DNA from: JBGOUJ01 sp041477005
GTDB lineage: Bacteria; Acidobacteriota; Terriglobia; Bryobacterales; JACQDG01
Direction: 5' to 3'
NCBI GenBank assembly: GCA_041477005.1
Contig: JBGOUJ010000175.1
Span: 1 to 12,442 of the forward strand
Length of the DNA: 12,442 nt
Shown here: one piece after another, positions 6,814-12,442 of the stretch
How the letters are laid out: every line of letters starts with the position of its first letter
Numbering within the stretch: the stretch's first letter is position 1
Made by a program: the position numbers and the translations under genes
The notes under the pieces: model-generated
Told to the model about the DNA's origin: nothing
Seen by the model: the letters and a program-made list of their open reading frames with translations, nothing else
Database searches by the model: none

Positions 6814-9204
6814 TCACTGGCCGACACCAACAATCTCAAGCGCGCTGATCTTGGGATTGCTGACCACCGGGTTGAGTTGCACCTCGATCCTGCCGTCGGT
6901 CACTTCTGCGCGAAAGTCCCGGTCCAGCGCGCGGTTTGCCCCGCCTGCTTCCTTCATGATATCGAAATTCGTCAGTACCGGAGCTCCGTTGATCGTCACG
7001 TTGAAGACGCGGCTGCCCGCCGTGGTGAACCAGATCTCTGCAAACTTGAGTCTGATCCGGTAGGTCCCGTTGGAGACGCAAAAGCGGTATCGAAGGGGGC
7101 CTGCTTGGAATCGTTCACTTTGGTACAGTTCTGGAGCGCCGGCGCCGGCAATTGCCTTCGTCGTTGAGTGCCTCTCACCCCCGTCGTAATATGCGTCCTC
7201 GCTCCACACCGCGCCGGAGGGATCAGTCACTCTCAAGCCGCCCGCGTTGACCCGAATCGGCGCACCCCTTCGAAGTGTTACCGACGCCCCGCCCGATGGC
7301 GTCGAGCCGGGCCCCCGGCCGACGGTCACTGCTACCGTCCGCAGGTCTGAGATCTCCGAAGGGGCCGTGTACAAGCCCTTGCTGGTGATCGTGCCGGCGC
7401 CCGGCGGATCGATCGACCATTGCAGGCTGGCAGGGCCACTCCGGACGCTTGCCTCCAGCGTCTGTGCCGGCGCGGCAGAAAATTGCACCCGCTCTCCCGG
7501 ATCGAGGCAGACCCAAGCGGGTTGAATCGGTAGTTCCCCGGAAATCGCGGCCCGAAACTCCGTGCTGCCATCACGCCAATTGTACTGCTCGTCGTAACGA
7601 AAGAAAAATGCATTCCGCCGCGAAGCCCATGTTCTTCGTAAGTCGTCCGGAACGGAAGCCAGTGGGGGCACAATCACCTCCTCGAGATCGTGGCGGAGAT
7701 AGACATAGGCGAACAACCTGCCAAAACACCCGTACCACCACGGCCCTATACCCAGGCGGTCTTCAATATAGATGAGAGGCGACGGGCCCAGGCGCTCCGG
7801 AGAAACGGGCGGGTGACTGAGGAGGGAATGATTGATGCGGAAGCCCGTCGCATGAACGCCGTTGTAGAGTTCCACCTTAAGATTCTTGCGGCCAAGCAGC
7901 ATGGCGCCTAGAAAGAACACGGCCACGGCGGCCCCCCGCCACGATGAAGAGGAAATCCTCTCAAAGCCCCAGGCCGCGGCGATTCCGAACAGGATGCTGT
8001 AACCTACGACCGGTAAGTTAATGTGCCAGAGGTAACCGCCGGCATAGATGGGCATTGCCAGGAATATGCCAATCCATGCGAGCATGAGCAACCCCGTCAG
8101 ACGCCGGGCGGGATCCCGACGAACCTTTATCCAGTACGCCGCAACCAGCGCCACGGTGGCGATCCCGACCGTGTTGTTGAGAAGGGTCGATTGATACATC
8201 CGCTGATGGAGTGTCTCGCCTGTATAGCAGTAGATGCGCGCCGTCCATAGAGAGAGCGTTCTAACGTTTGACAGAATGATCTGCCAGTTTGCTGTGGTGC
8301 GGTACGGCCCCGCAGCGAAGGCATCCGGGGCGATTTTGGTGAGATGAAAAAAGTAGTAGGCCGGCAACAGGGCGAAAAAAGGAAGCAGGCGCAGCGTCTC
8401 TCGCAGCAGGCGCTTCGGCGGCTCGCCTGGTCTCTCGAGAGCGGCTGCCAGCAGGCTAAGCACAAGGAGATAGAATGGAATGGCGAGAGTCACTTCTTTC
8501 GAGGTGAGCGCGACCACGTAGAAGAGCCAGGAAAGGGCGGTAAGTGAGATCGATCGAAGGCCGGACGTCCCTTGGAGTTGTAAGTAACAGCCGGCGCACA
8601 GGATGGTAAGTAGAATATGGAGAAAGTCGAAGCCAGTGGTGGCCATTACGACGGCGTATAGACTTGGCTGGGCGACAAAATAGGCAGCGGCCAGGATACC
8701 CGCAAGGCGGCCGCATCGTAAAGGGCGGGAAACAAACCAGTAAATCGCGCAACACACCGCCAGCACTGTCCAGAAGTGAAAGAACTTCCAGCCTGCGAGG
8801 TCGTGCCAGTGAAAGAACTGCTGACCGATCCAGTAAAACAGCGCTTGGGGAGTGGGGCGGTACCACGTCAAGCTTACATATGTATATGCCTTTAAGGCCT
8901 GTCGGAGGCCCAGGCCGTCGTTGTAGAAGTAGAAGAGCGGGACTTCCGGCCCGAAGGTTGCATAGGTGAAAACCTCTGAGTAAAGAAGGAAAGAGAAGGC
9001 GATTAGGAGGATAACCGGGAGAAGATCCTTCCTGAAGCGACGATCGGGCGCAGGCATGAGAAGCTCGCTGGGCGAATCGCCCCGAGGCCCTCGCGGCATG
9101 TGCTGAGCAAGGAAGATCGGCCTCCGGGACACCCCCCGAACCACACTAGCATGGCGGGCGCCGGCGGTGGCGGCCCTCCGCCGGCAAACCGGCAGACGCC
9201 CCAC
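6814..9204 (-). CDS. GT-C-like membrane protein with Ig-like and malectin domains
   Basis: The open frame has 796 residues. About eleven hydrophobic segments lie between 61 and 437. The first outer loop contains YFYNDGLGLRQAL and TWYRPTPQALFYWIG, the 'YRP' pattern of TMTC/PMT-like GT-C proteins. A soluble part (about 440-560) follows, then an Ig-like domain (about 567-645: LDPGERVQFSAAPAQTLEAS, GTITSKGLYTAP). The last domain (about 649-794) matches malectin: RVNAGG, DPSGAVWSED, NGTYRIRLKFAEIWF, GSRVFNVTING and ISALEIVG. Malectin domains bind carbohydrate, di-glucose in the animal protein. The expected topology puts Ig and malectin outside the inner membrane, where they could hold the glycan being modified. 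The frame opens at GTG 9204, but its first 49 residues are Arg- and Ala-rich and look untranslated; ATG 9099 (residue 36) or ATG 9057 (residue 50, just before the first membrane segment) is more likely. Catalytic activity is inferred, not shown. Confidence 0.85.
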   Translation of the reverse strand: MGRLPVCRRRAATAGARHASVVRGVSRRPIFLAQHMPRGPRGDSPSELLMPAPDRRFRKDLLPVILLIAFSFLLYSEVFTYATFGPEVPLFYFYNDGLGLRQALKAYTYVSLTWYRPTPQALFYWIGQQFFHWHDLAGWKFFHFWTVLAVCCAIYWFVSRPLRCGRLAGILAAAYFVAQPSLYAVVMATTGFDFLHILLTILCAGCYLQLQGTSGLRSISLTALSWLFYVVALTSKEVTLAIPFYLLVLSLLAAALERPGEPPKRLLRETLRLLPFFALLPAYYFFHLTKIAPDAFAAGPYRTTANWQIILSNVRTLSLWTARIYCYTGETLHQRMYQSTLLNNTVGIATVALVAAYWIKVRRDPARRLTGLLMLAWIGIFLAMPIYAGGYLWHINLPVVGYSILFGIAAAWGFERISSSSWRGAAVAVFFLGAMLLGRKNLKVELYNGVHATGFRINHSLLSHPPVSPERLGPSPLIYIEDRLGIGPWWYGCFGRLFAYVYLRHDLEEVIVPPLASVPDDLRRTWASRRNAFFFRYDEQYNWRDGSTEFRAAISGELPIQPAWVCLDPGERVQFSAAPAQTLEASVRSGPASLQWSIDPPGAGTITSKGLYTAPSEISDLRTVAVTVGRGPGSTPSGGASVTLRRGAPIRVNAGGLRVTDPSGAVWSEDAYYDGGERHSTTKAIAGAGAPELYQSERFQAGPLRYRFCVSNGTYRIRLKFAEIWFTTAGSRVFNVTINGAPVLTNFDIMKEAGGANRALDRDFRAEVTDGRIEVQLNPVVSNPKISALEIVGVGQ

Positions 9205-9244
9205 GGTATTGCGGCCTTGGGTGGCGTGTTGTTAGAGTTGAATA

Positions 9245-10651
9245 GTGCTCCTGTCCATTCTGGTCCCACTCTATAACGAGGAAGAGTTCGTTGGCCACCT
9301 CTTGGAGCGTGTCCTTCAGGCGCCCCTGCCCGAAGGCATGGGAAGGGAAATCATCGTTGTCGACGACGGGTCCACGGACGCTTCTATCGAAGTTGTACAA
9401 CAGCTTGTTAACTCCCACCCCTCCGTCATCCGGCTGATTTGTCACGAGCGGAATCAAGGCAAAGGGGCGGCGATTCGAACCGCAATTCGCCAGGCGAGCG
9501 GTGACTTTTGTCTGATTCAGGATGCGGATCTCGAGTACGATCCACGCGAATATCCGAGACTACTCAAGCCCCTCCTGGAAGGCCGTGCAGACGCCGTATT
9601 CGGCTCGCGCTTCGTGGTCGCGGGGGAGCGCCGGGTCCTCTACTTCTGGCATGCCCTGGCCAATCGGGTCCTCACGTTGATGGCCAACATAGTCGCCGAC
9701 TTGAATCTCACCGACATGGAGACCTGCTACAAGGTCATCCGCACGCGACTGCTGCAAAGCATTCCGATCCGCAGCGAACGTTTCGGCATCGAACCCGAAC
9801 TCACCCTCAAACTGGCGCAGCGGGAGGCGCGTATTTTCGAGGTACCAATCAGTTATTATGGCCGCACGTATGCCGAAGGCAAGAAGATCGGGTTTAAGGA
9901 CGCCCTCGAGGCCTTGTACACAATCGCACGCTTCGCGCTGCGACAGGACATCTACGCGCATCCGGGAGGCCACACGCTGGATGCACTCACAGCAGCGCCA
10001 CGGTTCAACCGCTGGATGGCCGACACCATCCGTCCTTACGTCGGGCAGACGGTGCTGGAACTGGGAGCCGGCATCGGCAATCTCACTCAGTTGCTGCTGC
10101 CCCGGCGCAAGCGATATATTGCCTCCGATATCGACGGCGAGCACCTGGCTCGCTTGACCAGCCGGTTCGGCCACCGGCCTGCGCTGGAAGTGCGTTACTG
10201 CGACGTGGCCAATGCCGACCATTTTGCGGACCTCAAGGGGGCGGTGGACTCCGTGATTTGCCTGAATGTGCTGGAGCACGTCGAAAACGATTGCTTGGGA
10301 CTCGAGAACATGTATCGCGCCTTGCAGAAAGGCGGCCGCGCAATCGTCCTGGTACCTCACGATCAGCAGATTTTCGGCACACTCGATACGGCGCTGGGGC
10401 ATCATCGCCGCTACTCGCGCGAGGAGTTGTGCCAACGCATGAAACACGTCGGTTTCCGGCTGGAGAACGTTCTCGAATTCAATCGCGTCTCCCGCTACCC
10501 GTGGTGGGTTGCCGGACGCGTGTTGAAACGGCAGGCGCTTTCGGCCTCCCAGATGAAGCTTTTTGACCGGTTTACGTGGCTGTGGCGGAGAATCGATAAT
10601 CGGTTGCCCTGGCCTGCGGTATCGATTGTCGGGGTTGGGGTCAAGCACTGA
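9245..10651 (+). CDS. Bifunctional GT2 glycosyltransferase / class I SAM methyltransferase
   Basis: This is a two-domain cytoplasmic enzyme of 468 residues. The N-terminal half (1-235) is a GT-A fold family 2 glycosyltransferase of the dolichyl-phosphate hexose synthase (DPM1-like) kind: LSILVPLYNEEEF, VVDDGSTD (38-45) for the nucleotide-sugar, and QDADLEYDP (92-100) with the metal-binding DAD, followed by GSRF and DMETCYKV. It lacks the C-terminal membrane helices seen in some relatives. The second half (about 250-468) is a class I methyltransferase: motif I LELGAGIGN (271-279), the acidic residue after strand 2 in SDIDGEH (294-300), CDVAN (319-323) and NVLEHVEN (341-348). A likely role is making a polyprenyl-phosphate sugar for the neighbouring membrane enzymes; the methyl acceptor is unknown. 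The start is GTG 9245, since an in-frame TGA lies 4 bases upstream and the core beta strand begins at residue 3. No strong ribosome binding site is present. Confidence 0.92.
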   Translation: MLLSILVPLYNEEEFVGHLLERVLQAPLPEGMGREIIVVDDGSTDASIEVVQQLVNSHPSVIRLICHERNQGKGAAIRTAIRQASGDFCLIQDADLEYDPREYPRLLKPLLEGRADAVFGSRFVVAGERRVLYFWHALANRVLTLMANIVADLNLTDMETCYKVIRTRLLQSIPIRSERFGIEPELTLKLAQREARIFEVPISYYGRTYAEGKKIGFKDALEALYTIARFALRQDIYAHPGGHTLDALTAAPRFNRWMADTIRPYVGQTVLELGAGIGNLTQLLLPRRKRYIASDIDGEHLARLTSRFGHRPALEVRYCDVANADHFADLKGAVDSVICLNVLEHVENDCLGLENMYRALQKGGRAIVLVPHDQQIFGTLDTALGHHRRYSREELCQRMKHVGFRLENVLEFNRVSRYPWWVAGRVLKRQALSASQMKLFDRFTWLWRRIDNRLPWPAVSIVGVGVKH

Positions 10652-10681
10652 GGGGCGCTTTGCGAGATGGCGTAAATCCCC

Positions 10682-10728
10682 CGCCTGCGCGCGCCGCGCA
10701 CCGAGGAAGAAGGCAAGGGCCGGCTCAC
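10682..10728 (+). pseudogene. 47-base relic of a response-regulator linker
   Basis: This stretch matches 2123-2169, inside the response regulator gene, at 41 of 47 bases without gaps. It includes a 10-base exact run and the exact 16-base tail GCAAGGGCCGGCTCAC. Translated in the matching frame it reads RLRAPRTEEEGKGRLT, against RLRTSRPEEDSKGRLT in the regulator (residues 143-158). The frame has a TAA 7 bases upstream, and downstream it continues with unrelated residues to a TGA, so neither receiver nor helix-turn-helix remains. It is best read as a fragment of a lost paralogue or a short duplicated segment. It lies between the GT2-methyltransferase gene and the promoter of the 97-residue protein. 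Confidence 0.55.
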
Positions 10729-10747
10729 GACTCCTGGCCTTTCGATT

Positions 10748-10775
10748 CTGACTTTCTCCCGCCCTGGCGTATGAT
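10748..10775 (+). promoter_or_regulatory. Sigma-70-like promoter of the 97-residue protein
   Basis: CTGACT (10748-10753, 4 of 6 against TTGACA) and TATGAT (10770-10775, 5 of 6 against TATAAT) are 16 bases apart. Transcription would start near 10782, giving a leader of about 31 bases that contains AAAGGAG at 10797-10803, with 10 bases to ATG 10814. This is the best-looking promoter and ribosome binding site of any protein gene in the window, and it suggests that the small gene is expressed on its own. Confidence 0.6.
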
Positions 10776-10813
10776 ATCCGTTTAGTGTTGTCCCCAAAAG
10801 GAGACCAACCGAA

Positions 10814-11107
10814 ATGCGTGAATGGACTTTCGCCCAGCGGCAGCCCTCCGAGGAGCTGGCACAGCTTCACTTTTTCTCGATGAAGAGAGACCAGCCGGGC
10901 GGCGCCGTCGAATTCCTGATCACGGTGCGGGAATTTGCCAAGCCCAACGCTCAGTCCATGCTATTCTTCGCCCAGGCCGACAAACAGACCAACCAGAAGA
11001 CCGCCCCCTTCACGCCTTGCGGCTGGGGCGACACGCTGCTCAAGGCGTTGTCCGAATGCATGCAGTCCATCCACCGCTTTCCTTACGAGGGCGAAGAAGG
11101 GAAGTGA
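10814..11107 (+). CDS. Small soluble protein of unknown function
   Basis: I do not recognise this 97-residue protein. It has no signal peptide, membrane segment or known motif. The sequence starts MREWTFAQRQPSEELAQLHF, continues with a beta-rich core (GGAVEFLITVREF, AQSMLFFAQAD) and a tail with CGWGDTLLKALSECMQSIHR. It has two cysteines (Cys69 and Cys82), too few and too widely spaced for an obvious metal site. Composition is mixed and charged, as in a small folded cytosolic protein. The gene is well supported: it has an AAAGGAG ribosome binding site at the right distance, a promoter-like pair upstream and GC-rich third codon positions. It is not coupled to the GT2 gene (162 bases away, with its own promoter), and tRNA-Leu lies downstream on the other strand, so context gives no clue to its role. 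Confidence 0.8.
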   Translation: MREWTFAQRQPSEELAQLHFFSMKRDQPGGAVEFLITVREFAKPNAQSMLFFAQADKQTNQKTAPFTPCGWGDTLLKALSECMQSIHRFPYEGEEGK

Positions 11108-11238
11108 CGAAGGACACCCCTAGCATTTGGGGGGCAGCGCGACGAGACAAGCCGCATCTTCGCGATCGATCAACTGGATGCCGGCCACAAATTTCGGTCC
11201 CTTCTGATGGCGGTACAACAGGAAGCCGTTGATGTGAT

Positions 11239-11325
11239 TGGTGCGGATGAGAGGACTTGAACCTCCAACCCCTTGCGAGGACTAGAACCTGAATCTAGCG
11301 CGTCTGCCAATTCCGCCACATCCGC
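11239..11325 (-). tRNA. tRNA-Leu, anticodon CAG
   Basis: Read on the - strand, the acceptor stem GCGGATG (5' end at 11325) pairs with CATCCGC, followed by discriminator A (11242) and an encoded CCA (11241-11239). The D arm contains GGCGGAATTGGCAGACGC. The anticodon stem CTAGA/TCTAG encloses the loop TTCAGGT, so the anticodon is CAG and the tRNA reads CUG. A long variable arm (CCTCGCAAGGGG) is typical of leucine tRNA, and the T arm has GGAGG-TTCAAGT-CCTCT. Length without CCA is 84 bases. All stems pair well and the gene looks functional. Confidence 0.96.
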
Positions 11326-11355
11326 ACAATCTCATGCTTCGGTTGTTCTCATTCG

Positions 11356-11384
11356 ATTTTGACAGCCCCGGCTCAAGGTGTCAA
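11356..11384 (-). promoter_or_regulatory. Promoter of tRNA-Leu
   Basis: On the - strand a perfect TTGACA (11384-11379) is followed, after 17 bases, by CAAAAT (11361-11356, 4 of 6 against TATAAT). Transcription would start near 11349, about 24 bases before the tRNA 5' end at 11325. Position, strand and spacing fit a tRNA promoter. The GC-rich stretch GAGCCGGGGC lies within the spacer. Confidence 0.6.
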
Positions 11385-11457
11385 ACGTCGCGGTAGGCTC
11401 CTGTCGCCGGCCGGCAACGGATCGCAGTGATCTGACATAATCAATCGAGTCTCCTGC

Positions 11458-12442
11458 ATGGCTACCGTTGGGTCCGAAGCGCTGCTCGAGGCGCTCGAGC
11501 GGCACTGGGGGTCGCGTCAGTTCCGGCCCCTGCAGCGCGAAGCGATCGAAGCGGTTCTGGAGCGCCGCGATGTCGCCGTGGTCATGCCCACCGGCGGCGG
11601 CAAGTCGCTGTGCTACCAGATGCCGGTGCTGTTCCTGCCGGGCACGGCGGTCGTGGTCTCGCCGCTCATCGCCTTGATGAAGGACCAGGTGGGCCAGCTC
11701 AACCTGCGGGGCATCCCCGCCGCCGCGCTGAACAGCGCCACTCCCTACCCCGAGCAGCAGCGCATCCTGCGGGAGACCCGCGCCGGCCGCCTCCGCCTGC
11801 TCTACATCGCTCCCGAACGGCTGCTGCGCGAGGACACTATCGAGTTGCTCAAGCAGACCCCGGTCTGCTATTACGCCATCGACGAGGCGCACTGCATCTC
11901 GGAATGGGGCCACGAGTTTCGCCCGGATTACCGGCGCCTGGCCGAGTTGCGCCAATGGCATCCCGACACCCCCATCCTGGCCCTCACGGCCAGCGCCACC
12001 CAGCGCGTGCGACACGATATTCTCGCCCAGCTCGCGATGCGCGACCCCGCCAAGTTCATCCGCAGCTTCGACCGCAAGAATCTCCGCTACATGGCTCAGC
12101 GCACCGACTCGCGCCGGCAGTGGCGGACGCTGGAGGCGGCGCTCGAAGCGCAGGCCGGAGCGAGCGTGATTGTCTATGCCTCGACCATCGCGACGGTGGA
12201 ACAGACGGCCGCCCAGCTCAACCAGAGAGGAATCGGCGCGGTCGCCTATCACGGCGAGATGCAGGCGCCGGAGCGCCGCTCGGCCCAGGAACGCTGGATG
12301 GCCGGCTCGCCGTCGGTCCTGGTGGGCACCATTGCCTTCGGCATGGGCATCGACAAACCCGACGTCCGCGCCGTCATCCACCTTTCGCTTCCCAAATCCC
12401 TCGAACAGTATTATCAAGAGGCTGGCCGCGCCGGCCGCGACG
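11458..12442 (+). CDS. recQ: ATP-dependent DNA helicase RecQ (C-terminus cut by window end)
   Basis: This superfamily 2, 3'-5' DNA helicase unwinds branched DNA during recombination and replication repair. The 328 codons present cover both RecA-like domains. Visible are motif 0 (QFRPLQREAI, 21-30), Walker A (MPTGGGKS, 43-50), Ia (SPLIALMKDQV), Walker B with the DEAH box (IDEAHCISEWGHEFRPDY, 141-158, including the aromatic-rich loop that couples DNA binding to ATP hydrolysis), motif III (LTASAT, 176-181), motif IV (VIVYAST), motif V (GTIAFGMGIDKPDVR, 290-304) and motif VI (QEAGRAGRD, 320-328). In the aromatic loop the usual SQWGHDFRP is SEWGHEFRP, a mild change. The zinc-binding, winged-helix and any HRDC domain would lie past the window. 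ATG 11458 puts motif 0 at residue 21, as is normal. CATAAT at 11436-11441 is a weak -10 candidate, with no clear -35 or ribosome binding site. It is divergent from tRNA-Leu. Confidence 0.96.
   Translation, partial: MATVGSEALLEALERHWGSRQFRPLQREAIEAVLERRDVAVVMPTGGGKSLCYQMPVLFLPGTAVVVSPLIALMKDQVGQLNLRGIPAAALNSATPYPEQQRILRETRAGRLRLLYIAPERLLREDTIELLKQTPVCYYAIDEAHCISEWGHEFRPDYRRLAELRQWHPDTPILALTASATQRVRHDILAQLAMRDPAKFIRSFDRKNLRYMAQRTDSRRQWRTLEAALEAQAGASVIVYASTIATVEQTAAQLNQRGIGAVAYHGEMQAPERRSAQERWMAGSPSVLVGTIAFGMGIDKPDVRAVIHLSLPKSLEQYYQEAGRAGRD

Noticed and set aside
6000..6839. 279-residue open frame on the - strand
   Set aside because: Antisense to the ArnT-like gene and without recognisable motifs. 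The + strand frame shows a coherent GT-C architecture.
2444..10651. Standard capsule, O-antigen or exopolysaccharide operon
   Set aside because: There is no flippase, polymerase, export protein, initiating sugar-phosphate transferase or sugar-nucleotide gene, and the strands alternate.
9560..10870. 436-residue open frame on the - strand
   Set aside because: Covers the GT2-methyltransferase gene in antisense and extends past the next promoter. It has no motif, whereas the sense frame has two complete enzyme domains.
11332..12417. 361-residue open frame on the - strand
   Set aside because: It runs antisense to recQ, whose frame shows all helicase motifs in order. The antisense protein has low-complexity Arg/Ala/Gly-rich composition with no family signal, and is a by-product of GC-rich codons.

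Overview
The window looks like chromosomal DNA from a GC-rich Acidobacteriota bacterium, most likely of the Bryobacterales/Solibacter type. The basis is domain vocabulary rather than a marker gene: a TIGR03437-type C-terminal domain (typical of Solibacter-like genomes), a bacterial Ig-like domain ending in the GLYTAP pattern, and a widespread but uncharacterised DEF-type GT-C membrane protein. No phage, IS, CRISPR or recognisable defence system is visible.

Layout. Bases 1-77 hold the 3' end of a gene entering from the left. Bases 149-2356 carry a two-component pair on the + strand: a membrane PAS histidine kinase, then a NarL/LuxR-type response regulator. They are separated by 153 bases that hold a large imperfect hairpin built of 7-base units. 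Bases 2444-10651 form a surface-glycan block of four large genes on alternating strands: (-) a GT-C membrane protein fused to a TIGR03437-like domain; (+) an ArnT/PMT-like GT-C glycosyltransferase; (-) a second, different GT-C-like membrane protein fused to an Ig-like and a malectin domain; (+) a cytoplasmic GT2 glycosyltransferase fused to a class I methyltransferase. Bases 10652-10813 hold a 47-base degenerate copy of the response-regulator linker, followed by a good promoter and ribosome binding site for a 97-residue protein of unknown function (10814-11107). Bases 11239-11325 are tRNA-Leu(CAG) on the - strand with its own promoter. Bases 11458-12442 are the first 328 codons of recQ, cut by the window edge.

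How the genes may work together (inference). The GT2 domain resembles dolichyl/polyprenyl-phosphate hexose synthases, which make lipid-linked sugar donors on the cytoplasmic face. The three multi-spanning proteins have the shape of enzymes that use such donors on the outer face. Two of them end in extracytoplasmic beta-sandwich modules, one a probable carbohydrate-binding malectin domain, so the block may build or decorate a lipid-, protein- or polysaccharide-linked glycan. Because the genes alternate in strand they are not one operon, and no sequence signal ties the two-component pair to them.

The most unusual items are the two GT-C fusions, the heptad hairpin in front of the response regulator, and the 47-base linker relic 8.5 kb from its apparent source.
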